Positions 21,033-28,338 of a stretch of 34,415 nt of DNA are shown in pieces. Under the pieces are notes generated by a model. It did not search any database. It was given only the letters and a program-made list of their open reading frames with translations, and was not told where the DNA came from. Origin of the DNA: a virus; the IMG/VR virus record IMGVR_UViG_3300028553_000097, positions 1 through 34,415 of that record, one strand, 5' to 3'. Both the position numbers and the translations under genes were made by a program. How positions within the stretch are numbered: position 1 is the stretch's first letter; every line of letters starts with the position of its first letter.

Positions 21033-21848
21033 ATGATCGACCAAACCGTGATTGATACGATTTTTGCTAAGGGTGTTGCAGCCGCTGGATTGCAGCCATT
21101 TGAGCAAGCTGACGGGCGCAAGACCTTCCTTGTTCCAGGGGGCTATCGAACCGAAACTGTGGAGCCTCTTGAACGCAATCTTTCGCGCATCGGGCAAGTC
21201 GTCATCGTCCACGACGTTGCGAGCCTCACGGGGTACGTCAACAAGTTCAAGGATGGCGGCAGCAGGTTATTTGCAGAGCCCTCTTTTTTGGCAGGTGGCG
21301 GCGTTTCGCATGTCACCGCAGCTATCGACTACCACGACACCGGTAAGCCTTCTCCGGTCAAGCATGTGGCTGTCTACAACCCGCGCTTCTCTGACCAATG
21401 GGAGCTGTGGCACGCGGCCTGCGCAAAGCCGATGGAACAAGCCGAATTTGCTGAGTTTATCGAAGAGAACCGCGCCGATATTTCCGAACCAGCAGCAGCA
21501 CAATTGCTGGACGTGGTGCGGACCTTCAAGGCCAATCGCAAAGTCTCGTTCGATAGCGTCACCTATCAGCCCAACGGTGACGTGAAGCTTGGCTACGAGG
21601 ACCGTACCGAACAAACCGGATCAAGCGGAAGTCTTCCTGAAAAGCTTACGCTCGGGATTCCCGTTTACTTCCGCGACCAGCTTTACGCGGTTCCGGTTTG
21701 GGTCCGTTACAAAGTCGGCAGCGGCGCTGTGAAGTTCCAATTGAAGATGGATCGTTCTGACCTGATCGAAGCGGCGGCGTTTGAAACAGTCGTGGCGAAG
21801 ATCGCAGAAGATACGGCGTTGCCCGTTCATCTTGGCCGTTACCGCTAA
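21033..21848 (+). CDS. DUF2303 family (YfdQ-like) protein
   Basis: A 271-residue protein of the DUF2303 family (E. coli prophage YfdQ is a member). Typical segments are QVVIVHDVASLTGYVNKF around residue 55, AAIDYHDTGKPSPVKHVAVY near 95, WELWHAACAKPMEQAEFAEFIEEN (about 120-145), and a C-terminal beta-rich part with IPVYFRDQLYAVPVWVRYKV. Members occur in early/replication regions of temperate phages; the molecular role is unknown. Terminator-like hairpins lie both upstream (20602-20630) and downstream (21852-21888). Confidence 0.82.
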   Translation: MIDQTVIDTIFAKGVAAAGLQPFEQADGRKTFLVPGGYRTETVEPLERNLSRIGQVVIVHDVASLTGYVNKFKDGGSRLFAEPSFLAGGGVSHVTAAIDYHDTGKPSPVKHVAVYNPRFSDQWELWHAACAKPMEQAEFAEFIEENRADISEPAAAQLLDVVRTFKANRKVSFDSVTYQPNGDVKLGYEDRTEQTGSSGSLPEKLTLGIPVYFRDQLYAVPVWVRYKVGSGAVKFQLKMDRSDLIEAAAFETVVAKIAEDTALPVHLGRYR

Positions 21849-21851
21849 AAA

Positions 21852-21888
21852 GCGAAAAACCCGCACGGGGGGCACCGGCGGGTTTCTC
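21852..21888. terminator. Terminator hairpin, stronger on the minus strand
   Basis: AAACCCGC at 21857-21864 pairs with GCGGGTTT at 21878-21885. Plus-strand reading ends in only TTTCTC. Minus-strand reading ends in GGGTTTTTCGCTTTTT, a strong rho-independent form. It may be bidirectional and partial in the rightward direction, since the operon continues. Confidence 0.6.
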
Positions 21889-21934
21889 AATTGTTTGAAC
21901 CGAACGCGGCGGCGTTCAATTCGGAGCGTTGACG

Positions 21935-22135
21935 ATGCAAAATATACCGTCAAAACACGACCAAATCAAGACGTTTGCCCCAACCGCAAGCTTGTCAATG
22001 CGGATTTCAGCAATCGCACTTGGGATAAGTGCGGTCGACATGCACGGCCTGACCGTTAAGGAAACGCAGGTCAAACTCCGCCGCGCTGCAAACACCCTCA
22101 TGGACATCGCCTTGTCGTTTGACGAGGTGAAGTGA
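21935..22135 (+). CDS. Hypothetical protein (66 aa)
   Basis: A 66-residue protein (MQNIPSKHDQIKTFAPTA, SMRISAIALGISAVDMHG, KETQVKLRRAANTLMDIAL). It is helical, with no recognised family. CGGAG lies eight bases before ATG 21935. The stop overlaps the helicase start (TGATG). Confidence 0.58.
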   Translation: MQNIPSKHDQIKTFAPTASLSMRISAIALGISAVDMHGLTVKETQVKLRRAANTLMDIALSFDEVK

Positions 22136-23547
22136 TGGACGGATCGTCACCAATTACGCGGCCTGTCCCGAACAGCCTCGAAGCCGAGCGGGCTTTGCTT
22201 GGCTCAATCATGGTTTGGAACGGCTCACTCGACAAAGTAGGCGAGTTGCATCCAGCCCATTTTTACCACCCATTGCACGGGCGCATCTTTGAAGCCGCTC
22301 GGCAAGCGTACCAAGGCGGTCGCGTAGTCACCCCTGTCACGCTCATGTCATCGTTTGAAAATGAGGAGCCGATCAGCGATGCGATGACGGTCCCGCAATA
22401 TCTCGGGTTGCTGGCGTCGCACGCCGTGAGCTTGGCCTATGTTGCCGACTACGCCGAAGAACTCCGCACCCTCTACACGCGGCGCGAGTTGATCGTATTG
22501 GGGCAAGAGCTGGCCGCAACGGCACAAGACCCGAAAGACACCAAGGTTCCTGAGATTATCTCCCAAGTCGAAACGGCGCTCTACGGCTTGGCCGAAAGCG
22601 ACACCTACGGGCGCGGATCGAAGCACATCGCAGACATTGTGTCTGATGTGCTGATTGAAGTGAACGACGCATACATGAACAAAGGCCCCAAGGGCATTAA
22701 AACGGGCTTTCTAGATCTTGATCGCAAGCTAGGCCCCCTTGCCCCCGGCAACCTGATTATCCTAGCAGGCCGACCGTCTATGGGCAAGACGGCGCTATGC
22801 CTCAACATGGCGTGGCAGATGGCGCGATCAGGCATCAAGGTTCAGTTCGATAGCCTTGAAATGTCATCGACGGAGCTCGGCTTTCGCTTGGTTGCCGAAC
22901 GGTCTGGAATTTCAACAAGCGCCATGCGTGAAGGCAAGGACCTCACAGACGACGACTTCCGCAAACTTAAGGCCGCTCAAAACGAAATCCGCCAAGCCCC
23001 GCTGTGGGTCGATGACGCTGGTGGTCTTAACATCGGCAGAATGACAGCTAGGGCACGGCGCATTAAGCGCCAGCGCGGGATAGAAGTGCTGTTTATCGAC
23101 TACCTGCAATTGATGGCCGGTAACTCAAGCAACCGCGTATCTGACGTGACTGAAATCACTACAGGCCTCAAGGCGCTGGCGAAAGATCTGGAAATCCCAA
23201 TTATCGCGCTCTCCCAGCTATCCCGCAAATGCGAGGAGCGCACAGATAAGCGCCCACAGTTGGCAGACCTGAGAGACAGCGGATCAATCGAGCAAGACGC
23301 AGATATCGCGCTCTTTGTGTACCGCGATGAATACTATCTGGATCGCTTAGAACCTAGCGATGCTGGGTCTACAGAGTGGAATGCATGGCACACCAAGAAG
23401 GGTGAAGCGGCTGGCAAGGCTGAAATCATCATTGCCAAGCAACGTCATGGTGCATGTGGTCCTGTCCAAATGGCATTTGACGCTAATCTGACCCGTTTCT
23501 CAGACCTTACAAAAGCACCACACCCGTCAGTTAGGAGGCACCAATGA
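22135..23547 (+). CDS. dnaB: DnaB-type replicative helicase
   Basis: A 470-residue hexameric replicative helicase. The N-terminal domain (NSLEAERALLGSIMVWNGSL, about residues 12-31) is typical of DnaB. The RecA-like C-terminal domain has Walker A GRPSMGKTAL (about 212-221), QFDSLEMSSTELGFRLVAE, Walker B VLFIDYLQLM (about 319-328) and the arginine-finger region KQRHGACGPVQMAFD near 440. It is somewhat longer than the bare minimum and lacks an intein. ATG 22135 follows an in-frame GTG at 22132. It precedes the initiator/loader gene, the usual phage replication pair. Confidence 0.95.
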   Translation: MDGSSPITRPVPNSLEAERALLGSIMVWNGSLDKVGELHPAHFYHPLHGRIFEAARQAYQGGRVVTPVTLMSSFENEEPISDAMTVPQYLGLLASHAVSLAYVADYAEELRTLYTRRELIVLGQELAATAQDPKDTKVPEIISQVETALYGLAESDTYGRGSKHIADIVSDVLIEVNDAYMNKGPKGIKTGFLDLDRKLGPLAPGNLIILAGRPSMGKTALCLNMAWQMARSGIKVQFDSLEMSSTELGFRLVAERSGISTSAMREGKDLTDDDFRKLKAAQNEIRQAPLWVDDAGGLNIGRMTARARRIKRQRGIEVLFIDYLQLMAGNSSNRVSDVTEITTGLKALAKDLEIPIIALSQLSRKCEERTDKRPQLADLRDSGSIEQDADIALFVYRDEYYLDRLEPSDAGSTEWNAWHTKKGEAAGKAEIIIAKQRHGACGPVQMAFDANLTRFSDLTKAPHPSVRRHQ

Positions 23548-24725
23548 AATCGAATGCGTGGTTTCGGATGTACTCCGAATTTCTGACTGATCCAAAAGTT
23601 CAGATGTTACCTGAAACGTTTCAGCGTCGTTACATCATGCTGTTGTGCATGCGTTGCAGTAACGGTGATGTAACGTTACAGGACGTTACCGTTGCGTTTC
23701 AACTCCGAATTACTGATGACGAGTGGGCAAAAACTAAGGCTGTATTGTTCGCTAAAAATCTCATTGATGAGGACAATAAACCTACTGCTTGGAACGCCCG
23801 GCAGTACATCACCGACACGAGCGGTGCAGCCCGTGTTGCCAAGCACCGCAGCAAGCGTAAGGAGATGGGCCTCACCGCTATTGACCACATTCATAAAGAC
23901 GTTCGTCGGGAAGTCTTTGAAACATGCGATAACGCCTGTGTTTATTGCGATTCAACCGATGATTTAACGCTTGATCACATTATCCCAACGCGCCGTGGCG
24001 GTACTAATTTAGCGGACAATTTGCAGGTCGCTTGCCGGGTCTGTAATTCCGACAAGCGGCACATGACCAGAGAGGAATATTTAGCGTGGCCTGGGCGTGT
24101 AACGTTGCGTGTAACGTTACTGAAACGCCCCCAGAATACAGATACAGATACAGAAAAGAAAGAACCCCCTAACCCCCAAGTGGGGGAATTGGCTGCCACG
24201 AGAAATGTTCGCTCAAAGCTGGACTATTCGGAAGCATTTGAGAACTTTTGGAAGTCGTACCCGTCACCGGCAGCGAGTTCTAAATCGGTTGCCTGGAAGT
24301 TTTGGGCGAAGATGACCGATTGCGAGCGGACGGCGGCGGCTGGTGCTGTGCCAGCCTATTGCGCAATCTTGCGAGCCAAGCCGGATCGCCCTGCATGCCA
24401 CGCTGCAACGTTCCTGAGCCAACGCCGCTGGGAAAACGTTGGAGTTGCGACGGAAGCGAGCGCCAAATCCAACGATTATTGGTGGAAGGACAAGGCCAAG
24501 GTCGCCAGCATGACCATTGATCGGTGGAGGGCTGGGATTGATAAATTCGCCAACGGAAAGTGGCCGATTGAGCACCTTGGTCCGTGGCCAGGGCATCCAA
24601 AATGCCTAGTTCCTGACAGCCTGATTAAAGATCTGCATTTGGCCGATAAATACGACACCGCAGGCCAAGCAAAAGGAGAATGGAAAAAGCAGCAAGATCA
24701 GAAACATGTGGAGTCAGCGCAATGA
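23544..24725 (+). CDS. Replication initiator-like protein with internal HNH domain
   Basis: A 393-residue protein with three parts. Residues 1-108 resemble phage O-like replication proteins (NAWFRMYSEFLTDPKVQMLP, RRYIMLLCMRCSNG, ITDTSGAARVAKHRSKRKE). Residues 112-182 are a complete HNH nuclease domain: Cys132/Cys135, LDHIIPTRRGGTNLADNLQ with the catalytic His and Asn, and Cys164/Cys167. From about 186 the replication-protein pattern resumes (RVTLLKRPQNTDTDTEKKE, EAFENFWKSYP, and CHAATFLSQRRWENV). Without the HNH the outer parts would form a normal initiator or helicase loader of about 320 residues. GGAGG precedes the ATG, which overlaps the helicase stop. Confidence 0.82.
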   Translation: MKSNAWFRMYSEFLTDPKVQMLPETFQRRYIMLLCMRCSNGDVTLQDVTVAFQLRITDDEWAKTKAVLFAKNLIDEDNKPTAWNARQYITDTSGAARVAKHRSKRKEMGLTAIDHIHKDVRREVFETCDNACVYCDSTDDLTLDHIIPTRRGGTNLADNLQVACRVCNSDKRHMTREEYLAWPGRVTLRVTLLKRPQNTDTDTEKKEPPNPQVGELAATRNVRSKLDYSEAFENFWKSYPSPAASSKSVAWKFWAKMTDCERTAAAGAVPAYCAILRAKPDRPACHAATFLSQRRWENVGVATEASAKSNDYWWKDKAKVASMTIDRWRAGIDKFANGKWPIEHLGPWPGHPKCLVPDSLIKDLHLADKYDTAGQAKGEWKKQQDQKHVESAQ

Positions 24726-24979
24726 TTTCTAAGGAAGATGTACAAGCTCTGGCATACTGTTTGAATGCTGTAGATGTTGGCGAATTAGGTGGCAAAAGCT
24801 CAAGTGATGCCGCCCGTCAAAAGGTCCGCACGATAGGCGAAGTGATTTACGCGCCTCATGGGTTGCAGGGACTCGACAGAGTTTACCAAGCGTGTGGCCA
24901 CGACGACGAAGGCAATGTTAATCGGCTGGGTATCGTCATGGACAAGAATTGGGATGGGATCGGTTCATGGCTAGCCTAA
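24722..24979 (+). CDS. Hypothetical protein (85 aa)
   Basis: An 85-residue protein (MISKEDVQALAYCLNAVDVG, IGEVIYAPHGLQGLDRVYQ, RLGIVMDKNWDGIGSW). No recognised family. ATG 24722 overlaps the previous stop by four bases; the upstream extension to 24680 is a shadow. Confidence 0.6.
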   Translation: MISKEDVQALAYCLNAVDVGELGGKSSSDAARQKVRTIGEVIYAPHGLQGLDRVYQACGHDDEGNVNRLGIVMDKNWDGIGSWLA

Positions 24980-25149
24980 TATCCATTGGAACGCAGGCGC
25001 AATTCATGCGCAGCCTGATCGCCAAATTTGAAAAAACGATGATCCGCCCGCCTAAGGGCTTTCGTGGCGACGGGGCCCATTATGAGCGCGAAATCATGAA
25101 AGCCATAGCCAAGAACCTAGAAGCGCAGATGACGGGAGGGGGAGAGTGA
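24967..25149 (+). CDS. Hypothetical protein (60 aa)
   Basis: A 60-residue basic helical protein (MASLISIGTQAQFMRSLIAK, then MIRPPKGFRGDGAHYEREIM and AKNLEAQM). It overlaps the preceding gene by 13 bases and its stop overlaps the methyltransferase start by three bases. Function unknown. Confidence 0.55.
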   Translation: MASLISIGTQAQFMRSLIAKFEKTMIRPPKGFRGDGAHYEREIMKAIAKNLEAQMTGGGE

Positions 25150-25778
25150 GCTACGTACTTTCGCTTTGCGACCGCACCGGCACCATGGTCCGCCCGTGGA
25201 TTGAGGCTGGATACTATGCCGTAACGGTCGATTTGCAGCCGCAGGAAAACCCACACAGGAACAGGACGCACTTCGTCGCTGACGTGACGAAGCTGGATTT
25301 GAAAGAATGGAACCTAGTTAATCCGGTAGTGGTGTTTGGCTTCCCGCCATGCACTCACCTGGCATCGTCAGGCGCTCGCTGGTTCAAGGGCAAAGGGCTT
25401 GGAAAAGTTATCGAGGCGTTGCAGATCGTGGAAGCCGTGCGAGACGCCTGCGAAAAGTCAAAAGCGCCTTACATGATTGAAAACCCTGTTGGCACGCTGG
25501 CGACCTACTGGCGCAATCCTGACCACACGTTTCATCCAGTTCATTATTCCGGCTATGCGCCAGACCCAACAGCCGACGGGTACACCAAGAAAACATGCCT
25601 TTGGACCGGCAACGGCTTTGTAATGCCTGACCGCAAGCCTGGCGTCCCAACGCTAGGTTCGATGATGCACAAGCTACCGCCATCTGATGATCGTGCTGAC
25701 CTAAGGAGCGCGACGCCCCTTGGCTTTGCTTATGCCGTATTCGCGGCCAATTCAAAACGAGTAGAGATCGCAGCGTGA
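25146..25778 (+). CDS. Cytosine DNA methyltransferase-like protein
   Basis: A 210-residue protein related to C5-cytosine methyltransferases. The SAM region opens with LSLCDRTGTMVRPWIEAGYYAVTVDLQ in outline; motif IV is FGFPPCTHLASSG with the putative catalytic Cys near residue 69; motif VI appears as ENPVG near 114. No clear target-recognition domain is present, and the protein is far shorter than restriction-type enzymes (over 300 residues). Such short phage forms may protect phage DNA or act on modified bases. GTG 25146 overlaps the previous stop (GTGA) after GGGAGGGGG. Confidence 0.75.
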   Translation: MSYVLSLCDRTGTMVRPWIEAGYYAVTVDLQPQENPHRNRTHFVADVTKLDLKEWNLVNPVVVFGFPPCTHLASSGARWFKGKGLGKVIEALQIVEAVRDACEKSKAPYMIENPVGTLATYWRNPDHTFHPVHYSGYAPDPTADGYTKKTCLWTGNGFVMPDRKPGVPTLGSMMHKLPPSDDRADLRSATPLGFAYAVFAANSKRVEIAA

Positions 25779-25939
25779 AGCACAGCGGTATCCAGATCAA
25801 GGGCGGATTCAGAGCCAAGGACACTAAGGACGGTCGCGTTGTTCTCGAAAAGATCAAGGGATACGGCCTGAGTTTTACGCAAAAGCTCGCAAAAAAGAAG
25901 CGGGCGTCAAAGTCTAAGTATGGGAAGCCTAGAACATGA
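25775..25939 (+). CDS. Small basic protein (54 aa)
   Basis: A 54-residue Lys/Arg-rich protein (MKHSGIQIKGGFRAKDTKDG, KIKGYGLSFTQKLAKKKRA). Its GTG overlaps the methyltransferase stop (GTGA) and its TGA overlaps the next ATG. It probably binds nucleic acid. No family recognised. Confidence 0.58.
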   Translation: MKHSGIQIKGGFRAKDTKDGRVVLEKIKGYGLSFTQKLAKKKRASKSKYGKPRT

Positions 25940-26202
25940 CGCACAGAGTTTTAACTGAGGCCGAAATTGAATTTCGCACCAAACGTGGGATCGCCTCGCA
26001 TGGGATTTATGAGCGGATGCATGAATTTCTGACGAAGGAGATCGAACCGCACATAAGGCCGGATGGCAAGGTCGATATGGTGCTGGTGAACGACGCGCTT
26101 TGTATGCTTGTCGCCAGCGTCAACAATGGAAAAGTCGCTGACTTCGTCACGCAGCTTGAAGGGCTTGCTGAGTTTAGAAAACTTTACCGGAGACCGAACT
26201 AA
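25936..26202 (+). CDS. Hypothetical protein (88 aa)
   Basis: An 88-residue helical protein (MTHRVLTEAEIEFRTKRG, YERMHEFLTKEIEPHIRPDG, LVNDALCMLVASVNNGKVAD). No recognised family. It overlaps both neighbours (ATGA before, TAATG after). Confidence 0.58.
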   Translation: MTHRVLTEAEIEFRTKRGIASHGIYERMHEFLTKEIEPHIRPDGKVDMVLVNDALCMLVASVNNGKVADFVTQLEGLAEFRKLYRRPN

Positions 26203-26270
26203 TGAACCTTCATATACTCAGCTTTGCAGCAATTCTCGCCTGCCTTGCTGCTCTTTGGGGGATGGATTGA
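26202..26270 (+). CDS. 22-aa membrane micro-protein
   Basis: A 22-residue frame with ATG in the previous stop (TAATG) and TGA in the next ATG (TGATG). The peptide MNLHILSFAAILACLAALWG plus MD is one short hydrophobic helix. Overlaps at both ends suggest it is translated, either as a membrane peptide or as a coupling leader. Confidence 0.45.
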   Translation: MNLHILSFAAILACLAALWGMD

Positions 26271-26464
26271 TGAGCGTTTTAAAACCAAGCGGCGGGCTTG
26301 CCGTGATGGCTGATAGGAGAGAAGCCGTCGATAGCCTCGACTTCTTTCCAACCCCACCATGGGCGACTCGGGCGCTGCTAAAGCACGTCATTGGAGACGT
26401 TAGCGGCTGTTCGTGCTGGGAACCGGCTGCTGGTGCCGGTCACATGGCCGATTTGCTGGCGTGA
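26270..26464 (+). pseudogene. Truncated SAM-dependent methyltransferase remnant
   Basis: A 64-codon frame matching the start of a phage DNA methyltransferase family: DSLDFFPTPPWATRALLKHV, then a SAM-binding motif WEPAAGAGHMADLL. Full-length members continue for more than 100 residues with an NPPF-type catalytic motif; here a TGA follows directly after motif I, and the next gene begins eleven bases later. The catalytic half appears deleted. A short product could still be made from the coupled ATG. Confidence 0.72.
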
Positions 26465-26474
26465 AGGAGGCCGC

Positions 26475-26618
26475 ATGATGCCCACCAAAACATCCGCCGC
26501 GATAGCCGACGCCCAAGCCCGCATAGATAACATCATTGCAGCGGGGCATACGCAGTTCATCACGATCCGGGCCGATACGGTGAAAGTTCTGATCGAAGCA
26601 GCAAGAGGCTCAAAATGA
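26475..26618 (+). CDS. Hypothetical protein (47 aa)
   Basis: A 47-residue protein (MMPTKTSAAIADAQARIDNI, AAGHTQFITIRADTVKVLIE). Strong AAGGAGG lies seven bases upstream, before ATGATG at 26475/26478. It overlaps the next gene by four bases. Function unknown. Confidence 0.55.
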   Translation: MMPTKTSAAIADAQARIDNIIAAGHTQFITIRADTVKVLIEAARGSK

Positions 26619-26827
26619 GCGGACTACGCAGAATTTGCAAACAGTTCGGATCGATCAAGGCGACCGGCGCTGATGGGAAAACCGTGGTTCACGTTTGGGA
26701 TTACGTTGCCGATGAGCCGTGCCTTCAAAGTGAAATGCCGCACGGATCGAATCGCCACAAGGCCAACGAGCGGGCGAAAATGGCGAAAATGAAAGCCGAA
26801 CTCGAAGCAGCAAGGGCAAAGCAATGA
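26615..26827 (+). CDS. Hypothetical phage protein (70 aa)
   Basis: A 70-residue protein (MSGLRRICKQFGSIKATG, KTVVHVWDYVADEPCL, then a charged Lys/Ala/Glu helix with KANERAKMAKMKAELEAAR). The N-terminal pattern is frequent in small proteins of temperate phages, without known function. Confidence 0.62.
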   Translation: MSGLRRICKQFGSIKATGADGKTVVHVWDYVADEPCLQSEMPHGSNRHKANERAKMAKMKAELEAARAKQ

Positions 26828-27027
26828 CCAACGTAGAAAAACTCGCCAGCGCTGAAACCGCTAGTTCGGTTCTTGCTAATTCATCATCAAAAAAGCTGAC
26901 CACCCTTATTGTGATTGGATGGAAGCCAGATGGTGACATGTTCATGGATAGTAACTGCGAAACCAGAGAGGCGCTATTTCTGCTTGAAGCGACTAAACAC
27001 AAACTGATGACTAACGCAGTCCCGTAA
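26824..27027 (+). CDS. Hypothetical protein (67 aa)
   Basis: A 67-residue protein (MTNVEKLASAETASSVLANS, TTLIVIGWKPDGDMFMDSN, then EALFLLEATKHKLMTNAV). It looks like a small alpha/beta unit common in phages and without known function. It overlaps the previous gene by four bases. Confidence 0.6.
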   Translation: MTNVEKLASAETASSVLANSSSKKLTTLIVIGWKPDGDMFMDSNCETREALFLLEATKHKLMTNAVP

Positions 27028-27060
27028 AGCGTGCCCACCCCACCAAGAAAGGACACGCCG

Positions 27061-27642
27061 ATGAATACCGCCCCCTGGTTCGTGCTTGTCGCGACACCCC
27101 AGCTTGAATTCAAAGCTGAAAGCGCCATCCGTGAGCGTGGCTATTCGGCTGTTGTCCCTTTCGAGGAAAAGGAATTGCGCGCGCAATTCAGCCGCAAGCT
27201 GAATGCCGTCCCTGAGCCAAAATTCCGCAAAATGCCGCTTTTTAGGGGTTACACCATCGTCCAGGCCGAACATCAGGACGACATTGGGCAACTGCTCTAC
27301 CAGATGAGCCGCGCACCTCGACGCCTCGTCTCCAACGTGCTACGCTATGATGGCAAATACGGCCCTCCCAGCCCGCTCCCGCCCCAGTGCATGGAATACC
27401 TCAACGAAATCTCAGGACGCCGCGTGCGGTCAAATTTGGAGATTGCGCCGCTCAAGATCGGTGACGTTGCTCGGATTGCCTCGGAACACGCATTCGCAGG
27501 CCAGCAATCGACGATGATTTCCAAGACCAAGACCGGCGCAAAGATGCTGATCGAGGTGCTCGCCTCAATGCGCGTTGTGGAAATTCAGGATCGGTATCTG
27601 CAACGGGTTGAAATTGCCCCGCAAATCAGGCAGAGTGCTTGA
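27061..27642 (+). CDS. NusG/RfaH-like transcription factor
   Basis: A 193-residue NusG-superfamily protein. The NGN domain covers about residues 5-95 (WFVLVATPQLEFKAESAIRE, RGYSAVVPFEEKELR, FRKMPLFRGYTIVQAE), and a KOW domain covers about 131-184 (KIGDVARIASEHAFAGQQ, KMLIEVLASMRVVEIQDRYL). NusG paralogues bind RNA polymerase and act in elongation, pausing or antitermination. Placed at the end of the replication block and before the packaging and structural genes, it may be the late-gene antiterminator. ATG 27061 has AAAGGAC upstream; the frame is open to 27031. Confidence 0.88.
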   Translation: MNTAPWFVLVATPQLEFKAESAIRERGYSAVVPFEEKELRAQFSRKLNAVPEPKFRKMPLFRGYTIVQAEHQDDIGQLLYQMSRAPRRLVSNVLRYDGKYGPPSPLPPQCMEYLNEISGRRVRSNLEIAPLKIGDVARIASEHAFAGQQSTMISKTKTGAKMLIEVLASMRVVEIQDRYLQRVEIAPQIRQSA

Positions 27643-27653
27643 AAGGTGTATCG

Positions 27654-27770
27654 TTGTGCGGTCCAGTAGACCCGACGAACCCGGCTGACGGTGAGGCAAA
27701 AGTAGCCTGTGATCCGATGTTTTCAGCACGATGGAGGCGTGTGCCTCAAATACATAGGTGGATAACTTGA
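27654..27770 (+). CDS. Possible 38-aa protein overlapping the HNH gene
   Basis: A frame from TTG 27654, with AAAGG about eight bases upstream, encodes MCGPVDPTNPADGEAKVACD and ends IHRWIT at 27770, inside the first codons of the AP2-HNH gene. It fills the gap after the NusG-like gene. The protein character is moderate and the start codon is weak. Confidence 0.35.
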   Translation: MCGPVDPTNPADGEAKVACDPMFSARWRRVPQIHRWIT

Positions 27771-28261
27771 GGCCAAGCGCCGATGACATTGGCTCATATC
27801 TTAGCTATGATCCTATATCTGGTAATCTGACTTGGATAAAACAGCGCGGGACGATACGCGTTGGACACGTCGTCCAAACAGTGGAGACCGGTGGATATTT
27901 CGTAGTCAGGTTTAGAGGCGTCTTATACTGCGCTCACGTAATCGCGTGGCTTCTGCACAGCGGCGTCTGGCCCGAGCAGAGCATCGATCATATCGATGGC
28001 AACAAGCAAAACAACGCTCTGAATAATCTTAGGCCAGCTTCGTTTTCGCAAAATATGCGGAACAGGGGCAAGAACAGGTCGAACACTTCCGGGCTTAAAG
28101 GTGTTTGGCAAAAGAAGTCTAAGCCATCAGTTTGGTTTGCCACTATTACATCTGGCGGAAAATGTGTTTGGCTTGGAACGTTTAAGTCTAAGGCCGATGC
28201 GCACGATGCGTATGTGCAAGCAGCTACGAAATTGCACGGCGATTTTGCTAATGTAGGCTAA
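27758..28261 (+). CDS. HNH endonuclease with AP2 domain
   Basis: A 167-residue HNH-AP2 nuclease. The HNH part (about residues 58-100) reads AHVIAWLLHSGVWPEQSIDH with IDGNKQNNALNNLRPAS, carrying His and Asn residues. The AP2/ERF DNA-binding domain (about 111-166) reads SGLKGVWQKKSKPSVWFAT, KCVWLGTFKSKADAHDAYVQA. This family is typical of free-standing homing endonucleases in phages. GTG 27758 is the assigned start without a near ribosome site; TTG 27767 is possible. It ends just before a strong terminator, suggesting a self-contained insertion. Confidence 0.85.
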   Translation: MDNLRPSADDIGSYLSYDPISGNLTWIKQRGTIRVGHVVQTVETGGYFVVRFRGVLYCAHVIAWLLHSGVWPEQSIDHIDGNKQNNALNNLRPASFSQNMRNRGKNRSNTSGLKGVWQKKSKPSVWFATITSGGKCVWLGTFKSKADAHDAYVQAATKLHGDFANVG

Positions 28262-28268
28262 GAATTAC

Positions 28269-28313
28269 GGCCCCGCTCTAGCACGCGAAACTGCGACAGA
28301 GCAGGGCCGTTTT
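28269..28313 (+). terminator. Rho-independent-like terminator
   Basis: GGCCCCGCTCT at 28269-28279 pairs with AGAGCAGGGCC at 28298-28308 (eleven pairs with one mismatch), followed by GTTTTAC. It ends the transcription unit of the HNH gene. It may be read through if the NusG-like protein acts as an antiterminator. Confidence 0.72.
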
Positions 28314-28338
28314 ACATACGCGAACATACACACGAACT

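Noticed and set aside
22135-23547. Intein in the DnaB helicase
   Set aside because: DnaB is a common intein site, but here the ATPase domain is continuous and of normal length.
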